In this document: in pieces, positions 1-12,090 of the stretch | Position numbering within the stretch: the stretch's first letter is position 1 | How the letters are laid out: each line of letters begins with the position of its first letter | Assembly (NCBI GenBank): GCA_002189035.1 | Contig: CM007990.1 | Span: 5,828,001 to 5,892,000, forward strand | Reading direction: 5' to 3' | Length of the DNA stretch: 64,000 bases | Origin: Utricularia gibba | Taxonomy: Eukaryota; Streptophyta; Magnoliopsida; Lamiales; Lentibulariaceae | The notes under the pieces: model-generated | Database searches by the model: none | What the model was told of the DNA's origin: nothing | Seen by the model: only the letters and a program-made list of their open reading frames with translations | Position numbers and translations under genes: made by a program

Positions 1-52
1 GTCTTTCTTGCTAACTCCTACTGCATTTTTCTTGTGCTTTCGCTTCATGCAG

Positions 53-245
53 GGTGGCAATGACTACGAAATCTACGAGTCGGAAAGAACACATGGTTAC
101 ACAGGTTAGTTCATCAAATTCTCTGGATGCAGACACACAACTGCTCTTGCTGCCTTCTTGACATTGTGAGATTGTTCAATGTTTCTTTGCAGTGTGTAGC
201 CCTGAGGACACTGTTGAGCAATGCACCACTCTGTTCTTGAGCTAA
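53..245 (+). CDS. PMM: Phosphomannomutase, C-terminal exons (partial)
   Basis: The last two coding exons of phosphomannomutase, the cytosolic HAD-superfamily enzyme that interconverts mannose-6-phosphate and mannose-1-phosphate and supplies GDP-mannose for ascorbate and glycan synthesis. Exon 53-104 follows a CAG acceptor and encodes GGNDYEIYESERTHGYT. It splices at GT (105) to exon 193-245, which encodes SPEDTVEQCTTLFLS and the stop TAA. The family's conserved C-terminal tail has the same pattern (GGND-EIYESERT-GHTV-SP-DT). The rest of the gene lies upstream of the window. The 3'UTR probably occupies about 246-400. Confidence 0.85.
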
Positions 246-425
246 CGATCACCGGAACTCCGTCTCGACGGCGTTGTGTTATGCATTTTTTTCTCTTGAC
301 ACCATGAATGAATCCAGTGACTGTGTCCTTCCATCATACAGATACTATCTCATAGCATGAACCAGTGAACCAAAACTTCATTTCAGTATTGTTTGTCTCT
401 TTGAGGAACCAGAACTTGGAAGTGA

Positions 426-480
426 GGCCCAATTAGCATTGGATTCGGCCCAAAATATTGTTGTAGAACAAACCGGCCCA
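426..480. promoter_or_regulatory. Three GGCCCA site II elements upstream of the helicase gene
   Basis: GGCCCA occurs at 426-431, 447-452 and 475-480, in the gap between the phosphomannomutase 3' end and the helicase start codon. Clusters of this motif are typical of promoters of housekeeping and growth-related plant genes and are bound by TCP factors. Assignment to the helicase is inferred from position. Confidence 0.5.
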
Positions 481-850
481 TAATCACCGAGAAAAAGCCC
501 GTTTTCGGGGCTGGAGGCTAAACACAATTACACAGAATTCGTGCTTTTATTTGAAAAAAATGACGAGAAATTGGGAAAGAGATCTTTCAGAAGAAGAAGA
601 AGTGGATTCTACGTCTAAAAACCTCCAACGGTCTTCCAATTCATTTCTGTTTTCCAAGGTGTGTTGTTAAGCGTGTCTAGCCGTAAGGATCATCTCTGTG
701 CTCCTGATTCAGATTCTTGGGCGATTCTTGAAGGCGTATTGGAAGGATTTGTGTTGTAATTATCATACTGGTGGGTGCTGAGATTTGAGTAAGAGGCAGA
801 GCCGGAGGAGGGGTATCGATGAGTTGGAGGTCGAAGTTTCCCCGCCGGGG

Positions 851-3380
<2,530 letters not shown>

Positions 3381-4362
3381 TCGATGATTTCCCACAAACG
3401 TTGTAAGTCTTGTTGGATTTCAAACCTGAATAATGATTTCTCCATTCGCTTCCTGTTAAGATTTTTTTCTTTACTTTGGAATTGCAGAGCAATGGCTGAT
3501 GGTGGAATGGGAAGTCTTTACCACTCTAAGATCACGTGATATGGTTTGACTACGCATGACATACTCTTGTTATTTCTTAGCTCTACGCTCCAGGTTCAGG
3601 ACCCCTCCCAAAGGAACCCGAGGAAAAAGACGGGGAACCATGACCAAAAAAAAAAAAAACAAAAAAACTCACCTTTTACCCGGTATTGCTGTGAAGAGAA
3701 AAGCACCACTAAACAAAAAAAATAAAAAAAAGAAGAAGAAAAGAAAAGAAAGCAAAAAAATCAAACTTTTTTTTGATATGTAAAGCATTCGCTTGAGGTG
3801 ACATTAGTTTCCAGTATTTTTTTCCCTACTTTGTATTAGATACATTTGTATTTTGGATGTTAAATGTTAAACATCAGCAGCTGGGAAGCTTTGGTTCCCA
3901 AAAGTCTTGTGTTACCAGATCCATGCTGTTCTACACATAAACAGTCAGGAGTCATGAAACTGTTGGTTGATTGCATGCATCATGTTGCTTGTTGAATTTT
4001 GTATATTTAGGTGTTGATTGCAGTCTCTGAATTTTGTTGAAATGTCACTGCATTTCTTCTGCATCTGGTTTTGTCCTTCAAGCCATCTGAGTTGTAGGGT
4101 CAGAAGCGGCTTCCGCCGTCGTCTATTAGGGCATATTTAATGATTTTCAAAAATGTTTTTTTGGAAATCATTTTTATTTTTTCGGAAATAACTTTTATTC
4201 TTGGATTTATATGTTGCGGAAACCATTTTGATGGAAACTTAATAACGGAAGCCATGTCATCATTTCCGTAAATGAATAAAGATGATATTAAGTCATAGAA
4301 CCCCTGCCGAGAGTTTGAGGGGCGTCCAGTTAGAAAATTGATTCTTTTTGCAGAGACTGAAG
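3381..4362. other. Helicase 3' region and spacer
   Basis: No convincing CDS. A probable 3'UTR intron runs from about 3404 (GTAAGT) to a CAG near 3488. Around 3640-3770 there is a very A-rich stretch (runs of A12 and AAAAAGAAG-type repeats), and 3780-4340 is AT-rich. The Lys-rich open frame across 3556-3783 is compositional. Confidence 0.4.
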
Positions 4363-4828
4363 ATGGACCCAAAGTATGACAAATTGATACGAAGAACAAC
4401 GATGGTAGCCACGGTGACAGCCGCTTATCTCCTCCTCACTGCTGATTACGGCGCGCAGCCCAGCTTTCTCGATCCAGTAAGAAGTAGATTACTTGCCTTG
4501 TCTTTTCGTGCAAATTTTTCCAATTTTTGAGTTGGGTTTCAGGGGAATACAATCATCTGTCTGCAAATCGTAATCTTTTTTGCCAAGATTCACTCTTTGA
4601 ACGGTTATTGAGAAATCATTGCCGGGTTTCCTCTGTTTTTTTTTATGGGTTCATGAATTGCGTCTTACTGATAGTGATGAACTGATGTGTTCGAAATGAC
4701 AGATTAAGGGGGCCATTTTATCGGCTCAGAAGTCCGTGAAGGATTTGGTGCTTGGACTTGGGGACAAACAACAAAATGCGGATAAAGCACCTTCTTCCTC
4801 TTCATCATCGAACAAAACGCGCCCTTGA
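4363..4828 (+). CDS. Small single-helix membrane-type protein, two exons
   Basis: Two exons, 4363-4476 and 4703-4828, join at GT-AG borders into a protein of about 79 residues that starts MDPKYDKLIRRTTMVATV. A hydrophobic stretch at residues 13-27 (MVATVTAAYLLLTAD) could be one membrane helix. A conserved-looking amphipathic part (SAQKSVKDLVLGLGDKQ) follows, then a Ser-rich tail ending SSNKTRP. I do not recognise a named family. A 79-codon frame with clean splice sites and an ordinary ATG supports a real small gene. Function unknown. Confidence 0.6.
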
Positions 4829-5175
4829 TTTGTTCAAACAACACTCTATCTTTGTAATATACCTGCAGATCCACACCAGCTGGTACAAAAAAAGTGCTGT
4901 ATTCCTTGTTCCAGTGGTTTGTTATCAGAAGGATGGAGCGTTTTGCTATCGTTATTGCATATCTGAATATGTGATTCTTGACGCACATTTCAGTATTCTT
5001 AGCTCTATCTTCTTCTTCTTCTTCTTCCAGGTTCATTTCAATAACGCTGTGCAAATATCTTCTTTCACCAGTGCCTTTTCCCTGCAAGACTGTTCTTAGG
5101 TTTCCACCATCAAAACACACTCTGGTATGTTCATGGCAAATGGGTGGAACACTGTCATTGTGTTCCACCAGTGAT

Positions 5176-5736
5176 CGTTTGCACTTCAACCTTCCCCTTC
5201 CTGAACGTATACACCTACCCAATGCTGAGGGATCAACCTTATGATCAAAGGAACTCCACCTCCGCCACCATCTCCTGGCTCCCGTGGCAACCTCTTCGTC
5301 TGCGACCACCGCACTGGCCTTGATCCGGTTGTCATTTCCATTGCTCTTGGCCGTAAAGCGTACTGTGTCACCTACAGGGTCAGCTGGCTGTCACGCTTCC
5401 TCTCCCCAATTCCAGCAACTGCTGTCACCTGTGGCCGGGAAGAAGATGCGGCAAGGGTCAAATCCCTCCTGGAAAGAGGGGAGCTCATCGTCTGCCCCGA
5501 GGGTACTACCTGTCGAGGGCCATACCTACTGAGATTCAGCGCTTTGTTTGCAGAGTTAAGGCGACAAGATTTTCACACGGAACAACAGTGGGTGGAGTCA
5601 AGTTCTGGGATGCATACATTCCTAGAGCGGCTGCCGGAGGAGATGACTTGTGGTCCTTGGTGCGTCATCAGGATTCCGATGCACCCAACTGAGGAGGAAG
5701 GATAAGTACATGCTTCTTGGTGGCAACGAGAAATGA
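5176..5736 (+). pseudogene. Glycerol-3-phosphate acyltransferase (GPAT4/6/8-like) relic
   Basis: Remnant of a plant sn-2 GPAT, the ER acyltransferase family that makes cutin and suberin monomers. Recognisable blocks in order: FNLPLPERI (about 5185), GINLMIKGTPPPPP (about 5229), NLFVCDHRTGLDPVVISIAL (block I, HRTxLD), VTYRVSWLSRFLSPIPA, LIVCPEGTTCRGPYLLRFSA, HGTTVGGVKFWDAY, TFLERLPEEM and RRKDKYMLLGGNE at the C-terminus before TGA. Block order is kept but frames change between them. About 45 bases are missing after the ALFAEL segment and about 36 after WDAY, and there are smaller indels before GINLM. The N-terminal HAD-like half is not recognisable. No intact ORF can be read, so this is a decayed copy. 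Confidence 0.85.
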
Positions 5737-6347
5737 AATGAAGCTCTGCTCCTGCTACTGCTCCCTTTTGTTTCAACGCACACTCTTCAAAACCAAGAAA
5801 CAGTTTTCCCCCATTACTCATCCATGTGGTCTTCTTAGCTGCTTCTCCCCGGAAGACGCCGGAAGCCATGATCTCCTCGGTCTTCCCAGCACCCTCCACA
5901 GCTGCCAACTTCTGCGGCTTGTTCTTGTGTTGATATCTTGGGAACTCGGCATGTAGATGCCACAAGCAAGCAATCAGGAGGCTCACTGGATTGGACGGAT
6001 GCAACAGGGACAGTGAGCTCGTGACTTCTGTTGCAGAAGAGACTGATTACTGATACCTTTCTGAGATCTCCCGGCGCCTAACCAGGCAGGAGGAATAAAT
6101 TTTGCAGGTACTTTTTCTGTATAAATTAAATTGGAACAAAATTTGTCTCCATCATGGGTCACGTGTACCGCAATAGAAACAGGGTAGCTAGAGTGCGGGC
6201 CCCACTGCTTCTGTTTGACAATTGGAAAGTCAACCCCGGAGAAATGAAAAGGAATGCCCGAATCCCACCAGTCTGTAAAAGTCAAAGCACTCGGCGCCTT
6301 TCTCTGTCTCCTCCTCGCTATCTCCACCCGCGGCGGGCAGCTGGGAA
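5737..6347. other. Spacer between GPAT relic and WRKY gene
   Basis: No supported gene. The left half has open frames on both strands (for example 5573-6004, minus) that match nothing I recognise. The right 150 bases are the WRKY promoter and leader. Confidence 0.3.
6215..6285. promoter_or_regulatory. W-box cluster upstream of the WRKY gene
   Basis: TTGAC cores lie at 6215-6219 (+), 6228-6233 (AGTCAA, i.e. TTGACT on the minus strand) and 6280-6285 (AGTCAA again). WRKY factors bind TTGAC(C/T), and WRKY promoters are often auto- or cross-regulated through such clusters. The sites lie 60-135 bases before the ATG. Binding itself is inferred. Confidence 0.5.
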
Positions 6348-7358
6348 ATGGACGGTACCGATGACTGGGATCTCCACGCCGTCGTCAGAAGCTGTTCCAC
6401 CTCCTCCACCACCACTACCGACGGCGGCGCGTTGCCCTCTACTTCAGCGGGAGCCGTCGCCTTTTCGGAGCTCCGGTTCCAGAATCCCACAGACGAACGC
6501 CGCTCGGACGAGCTCAGGGATTTTGGCGTTTCGAATTGGGGAGACCTGCCTCGGATTCTACTTCCCTTTTCTCAACACAATATGTTGATTTCTCATGAAA
6601 TGGACAAACAATCATCACCTCAGCAAAATCCTGCTGCTCCTTCTAGAAGTGAAGAAGTGAAACGGTATAAGAAAAGGTATGAACTCTTCTTTCTAACACT
6701 GTTTCTGTTTGCTCTGTAACCAGAAACTTCAAGTGACGTCTGAGACTCCCTTCTCATTTTTTGTTCAGGAAAAGTGTGACGACGAAGCAGATTTGCCGTG
6801 TGGATGCTAAGAATTTGCCTTCAGACGTTTGGTGTTGGAGAAAATACGGACAGAAGCCGATCAAAGGCTCCCCTTTCCGAGGTTCTCAAATCACCTGTTT
6901 CTTTTTCCTCAAAATGGCGGATTTGCACTGGGGTTTCAATGAAACTGACTGATAACTCTTTTGGCTGAACAAACAGAAGCTACTACAGATGCAGTTCATC
7001 GAAATTGTGTACAGCGAGAAAGCAAGTTGAGCGCGACAAATCAAATCCAGAGATATTCCTGGTCACCTACACCGCAGAGCACAACCACCCTGCTCCGAGT
7101 AACCGGAGTTTACCCTCCGGAGCCACCAGGCAAAAGCCTACAGAGGAAGTGGAGAAAACAGAGGTCAAGGAGAAGCTTCTCGTTGATGGCGATACCAACA
7201 ATGGCGACTTCAGTTTCTCGAACATGGCGATGGACGATTTCTTTGTGGGTATGGGAGGTTTGGTTCCTGGTGAAGACGAAGGGTGTTCGTGGGATTCGGA
7301 GCCAACGTACCCCGTGAACAGCAGCGCCGGCGGCGCCACTAACTCTGGCCGGGATTGA
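6348..7358 (+). CDS. WRKY transcription factor, group IIe (WRKY22/27/29 class), frame broken in this sequence
   Basis: A nuclear DNA-binding regulator of defence and senescence genes. Exons: 6348-6676, 6769-6881 and 6977-7358. Exon 2 carries the WRKY core ([17 protein letters not shown]). Exon 3 carries the C-X5-C..H-X-H zinc finger ([11 protein letters not shown] ... [11 protein letters not shown]) and an acidic C-terminus ending GGATNSGRD. The intron sits at the usual place inside the PYPR-xYYR segment. As written, exon 2 ends in phase 1, but exon 3 needs phase 2. The T run 6874-6876 is one base short of an in-frame FPRSYYR. So either this allele is null (frameshift through the zinc finger) or one T was lost in the sequence. 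Everything downstream is conserved in its own frame, which favours the second. Confidence 0.88.
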
Positions 7359-8013
7359 GTGGAAGGGAAAGTGGGCCTTTTTCCGCCCACGCACTTAACT
7401 CGGTGTCGGCCCATTGCGATCCTATGTATGGTTTCTCCTATGCCCCACGTGTCGGACTCCGCACAAGGCTTCGTAACGGGACCCACCCTAAAACCTTACA
7501 TCCAACAATGGCTGCCTTGGCTTCCCCTGAAAATCTACCTCTGAGCGCAGAGGAAACTGCCACCTCAAGTGAAGATGCATTTCCAAGCTTTTTCCAAGGA
7601 TCAAATGTGGGAAAGAATACCTCTGACCATCTACAGCTTCCACGAGGTGCCTCTGCTTTACCTTTCAGATTCTTCTACAGCATACCAGTGTAATGTATAC
7701 AAAGGGGTAGGCAGCAAGTCAGATTCCCCAGGTAGATAGGAGCTGTCACCGCTTTTGATGTTTAGACGCATGGCTTGTTCATCATGTTGTTGTCCCTTGA
7801 GATTGATCTCTTCTCAAAATGCCATGGTAAGATAGCTACAAAGCAACATATGGTGATACTGGGAACAAAACAAATATCTCCTTAGACCAGAAGCTACTAG
7901 AATCGATGAGCAGGACAGGAAGCTTCATCACCCATCATCGCATCCGTCTTATTGGTTTTGTCAAGGCAAAACTGTGCTTACTTACAGGAGGAGAAGACTG
8001 TGAAATAAGCTTG
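7359..8013. other. WRKY 3' region and spacer
   Basis: No gene seen. It holds the WRKY 3'UTR and then the 3' flank of the convergent GH18 gene. Confidence 0.4.
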
Positions 8014-10312
8014 TTAGAATAAATCAAGGAAGTATTGAAGGCCCTGGCCTATTTCCCAGATGGAGATAGCAGCTCCCCAAGAGAGTGCTTCTTCCATTCG
8101 CAGTGCAATGGAGATGAGCGTAGGGTAGAACACCACATGCTGTTTCTGCTCATCATCCATGTACAAGAAGAAATGCTCACTGCTCTTTTCCTCCCAATGC
8201 ATTTGGGGTCTATGCTTCTCTAGCAACCCCAAATACTCCCTTCCCACGATGGCTCCACCACCTAAACCTGATCATTGCAAAACAAGTCCCAAGCCTTCTT
8301 AACATCAACCATTCCCCAAAAAGTTTTAACAGATATAGAGGGGGTAAGGGTACCTCCAGAAGCAACAAAATCATTCCCATAAAAGTTGATGCCAACAAAG
8401 ATTTTCGGGGCCAGATTAGGATGATGATCATCGTTGTTGCTACCCAGGAGAAGCATCATGCTGGATTTGATCCATTTGAGAGGGGCATTTGGACCAGGAT
8501 TCTGAGGACTCGAGAAATCGTAGGTCATCAGAGAGAAACCATCGACAGAGTCACCCAAGCTTCTAAGATCTCGAGGTCCGAAATCATATTCCAACAACTT
8601 GGACGATGGAGGACTTATAACGTACATCAGTTCCAGCCTTGAGCTCTTCTTACTACCATCTACGTTAGTGGAATGGAGTGCATCCCCTAGTTGCCTGATA
8701 AACTCCAGTGCCTGCATCGTAGTGCAAGAGATTACCACTAGATTTCCTAGCCAGTAATTATATATTGGACTTCGACAAGTAAGCAATAATGTTTTTGAAG
8801 CCATTTGTGCAGCATCCACACATGCCCTTCTGAATTCTCTAACCTTCATACCCTTCTACCCTCTTATCATGCATTAGACCACAGGAAATTATAGCTTCCC
8901 TTGCATAAAAGTCATATGTTTGATCTTTCAGAGAGTTTGATATCCTACCATGATCCGCATTTTGGGGTCATGGAGAACTCCATAGGCAGCCCACCTCGAC
9001 CATGATTCCAGTACAATACCATCATATTTCATTTCTCTGTAAATTTTATGCAGAACAAAAAAAAAGAAGTAAATGAAGCAGATGGAAAATTTTGTCAACA
9101 TAAATAGGCAGGAAGATAGGGTCTTACAAGCATTCTGCAACCATGAGATTAATTGCTTTATCCCTCTGCTTCTTCTTCGTCAACAAATCCAAAGGAGCCG
9201 CTTCCAAAACTATACGTGGTAAAATCTATCAAAGGACATAGCGACGATCAGTGATATAAATCAACTATCAAGAAGCATGATTACGAGTATTTACTTTAAG
9301 GAATAGTTAGTCGCAGGGAAACAACAGAAACCTGAGCATGGCCAGTCCTCCGAATCTCTTCCATCCATGTTTTATCAGCATTATGTCTCCCCTCCAGAGT
9401 GAATCCCGTTCCGTCACTGCCAGAAATAAAGAGAGAAGTGGGCAACACAGAGCCAGGCAGCAAAATGACACGATGTGGGTAGGGTACTGATATGTAAGCA
9501 GAGGGATCGCGAGTGGGAAAGAATGAGAAATTAAAGATAGTGGGACGAGGGGAGTAACAGAATGAAAAAAAAAATTTTTTTGAATAAGCAGACCATGGAA
9601 TTCTGATATGCACCTCAATTGTGAGCATTGGTATACCTCTTTAGTTCGTACCACACAGGTGATAGATGGGTGAACTTGTTGACGAACTTCTTTGCCATCT
9701 CATAGCCTTGTGAATTCCTGCACAGATATTCACTCCATGAACGTCATTTAATCCTTCTGAGTTGCTAATACCTGAGCATCCGCAAGAACTGAATATGCCA
9801 ATGCATCAGTTCATAGTCAATGCTTAACAAAACAGCCCACAATGACACAAGTTCTTAGATCGAAAATTTGAAGACTTTTAGTACCAGGGAGTAATGTAGC
9901 CCAGAACAGGGTTCTTAAAATTCCGAAAGCTCGAATTCTCTGAAACCATCATGTGCTCCTGAGTTTTACGAGCAAAAATGAAAACCAGAAGAACGATGCA
10001 ATCAACCCATAAGTCAAAGGGAAAAGGTAACGACTAGCCTACGTTGAGAATTTTCCGGTAGTTGGTATCGGTATCCACGAGGCCGCGGCGGTTGACATAT
10101 GACTGATCATGGTTCACATTGGCCGGCGAAGAATGTAAAATTCGATATGCTACCAACGAAATCACCGGAGCTATGAGAATGATCGCAATTTTAGAGAAAC
10201 CAACGGCCTTATGTCTCGATTCAGCGCCAATTCCAGACGATCCCGCCACCATATCTCCAGAACTCGACACCGGTTTGTCGTCGCCACGGCGGGGATCTCT
10301 CTTTCTCGCCAT
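8014..10312 (-). CDS. Chitinase domain-containing protein 1 (CHID1-like, GH18 fold)
   Basis: Single-pass membrane or secreted GH18-fold protein, probably glycan-binding. The first exon (10043-10312) begins [20 protein letters not shown] and has a hydrophobic signal-anchor ([21 protein letters not shown]). Later exons give YITPWN-type start of the barrel ([10 protein letters not shown]), the segment [36 protein letters not shown], the GH18 strand [16 protein letters not shown] (Glu kept where CHID1 family has it), [20 protein letters not shown] and [12 protein letters not shown]. The last exon ends [20 protein letters not shown] and stop. Canonical chitinases have DxxDxDxE; the reduced motif here fits CHID1 rather than an active chitinase. 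Exon boundaries in the middle are approximate. Confidence 0.9.
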
Positions 10313-10620
10313 ATCCGCCGATCCAATTGAGCAACTGAGGCATTAACCGACTACAACTTTGACAAATAAAGATGTTCGACGACAGTCGAACCTACTCCAA
10401 TCACTGGTTCTCACAAAAAAAACAAGGTCGACCGAGACTCAGCATTCGTCTCCCCAAGAAAAAAAAAAGAGAATTGTTAAATCAAGCCGCCATTCTCAGC
10501 AATAAGAGTTGAGGTTTTTCAGTACAATTGCCCCATACTCTAAACAAAGCCCACGTCAAGAAACCCCTCCCCGAATCGGCATTCTTTGAAGGGATACATT
10601 CAAGAGACAATGAGAATGAA

Positions 10621-11135
10621 CTTGACACACAGAATATGCTCAAAAACTCTAATCTTTCTGTGCTGGTTGTCGCTGGAAGTCCAGATTTCACTTTCACTTT
10701 CACTTTTCTTACAGTCCCTATGTTAACATCTCCATTCACAGTGCAGTTGCTGATGAAAAGTTCGTAACTCTGCGGTTGATCAAATCTCCTGAATAACAAC
10801 GACCAAACCTGAACATCAAGAAATTTCAGTCTAAACTTCTGGGTAGTGACAACCAGGTGAAAGTTCAGGTTAGCCTGTAGATTTAGAACCAGTGCGAAAA
10901 TCCAATCAAAAGTTGGGAATTTCATCCTGATGAACAGCGCTCTAACACAAGGTTATATCAACATCCATAGTTGCTTTTCTTTCTTAAACACTCGTTAAAC
11001 TAATAGCAAAGCACCAATCTTGGAGAGAGAGCATACAATGTTAGCAGGAGACTTGATGTGCTCGATAACCAAAGAGCACCACTGATTCTCCCTGCGCTGA
11101 TGCTGGTGATACCCATTTAGATGCTCTGCCTCAAC
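10621..11135 (-). pseudogene. PYR/PYL/RCAR abscisic-acid receptor relic
   Basis: Two pieces on the minus strand resemble the START-like ABA receptor. The piece near 11035-11135 reads GYHQHQRRENQWCSLVIEHI then KSPANI, like the N-terminal YxRxHHxHxxRENQ-C-S-LVKHIKAP segment. A GT-AG intron can join it to 10660-10808, which reads [25 protein letters not shown] and [14 protein letters not shown]. The last includes the gate loop SGLPA. After ERLE only a scrap (EHIL-VKF, in another frame) remains. The latch GGDHRL and the C-terminal helix are missing. One extra residue (LLF for LV) and repeats in KVKVKVK are also odd. With no full frame, a truncated pseudogene is most likely. Confidence 0.7.
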
Positions 11136-12090
11136 TTTTATTCGCCTTCCTACTCCAGACACAAGAACTAACACCACCCCCTTTAGCTAGAACCAGAATA
11201 TTTGAAAGAAAAACTAAGGATTTTCTGACAAAGAGCAGAGTGGTACAGAAACACTAGCACCCATATGGGGTGTTCTAGTTTCCTTTTTAGTAGACACCAA
11301 GATGAGCATACAGTCAGTATACTTGGTTGGTGAGAGTGGATTTTTGAAAAACTGTACGTTCACTTGCAGATTACATCTAAATGACGACTTTACAGAAGGC
11401 ACTCCCGAGATCTGTGGAAAGCGTAGCAAGTAGTTGATCAAGAGTAGCAAAACATTAAAAACGCTAATGTTCACATCTTCAGCAGAAGTTGAATGAAGCT
11501 TTTAGGAATCGACGCCATCATATGAAAAAGCTATCTATCTACGGCTTGTAAGGACTACACAAGCTATATGAGACACTAAGATAGTAGCAAATGAGAACAC
11601 AAGGTTTTGGTGGCAGATAGATGCAAAAGATAGACCATTGCAGTGAAAGAAATCCAATATCGGCTCAAGGGCAAACCAGGGTCTGCTGCTGGCTATCGTA
11701 GGTGCAGTGTAAGAGAAAGGCCAACGAGTGGTTCGGCAGCAAACCTGCCCTACGCCACAATATCAGGGTCGAAGTCGCTCAAAACTATCAGCCACATCAA
11801 AATCACCAGGCCCCAAGCATCACCCTTTCATAGCACAGCAGCACCTAACGACAACAGCCTTTTCAGCATTTAAAATGCTTCCCTGCAACAGACACGAAAA
11901 GAAACGCGTGAACAAAGGTCCTGGTGGAAATCAGAAACTGCTTCAGAAGATCTAAAAGATTAGATAATATGCATACACCTTATAAGTATCTACACTGCTT
12001 CACCAGATATGGTGATAGGTTAGTCTTAGTGGATATAGGACCACGTCAAAACTTACCAGCAAGATGGAAATACACTGTTTCGGTCATGTT
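11136..12090. other. Spacer between PYL relic and nucleotidyltransferase gene
   Basis: No supported CDS. The right part is probably the 3'UTR of the minus-strand nucleotidyltransferase gene. The minus frame at 11214-11474 has no recognisable similarity. Confidence 0.35.

Noticed and set aside
3556-3783. Lys-rich plus-strand frame as a small basic protein
   Set aside because: It follows from the A-rich composition of the helicase 3' region; no conserved pattern.
5176-5736. GPAT region as a working gene harmed only by homopolymer errors
   Set aside because: Two deletions of several dozen bases remove conserved residues, which single-base errors cannot explain.
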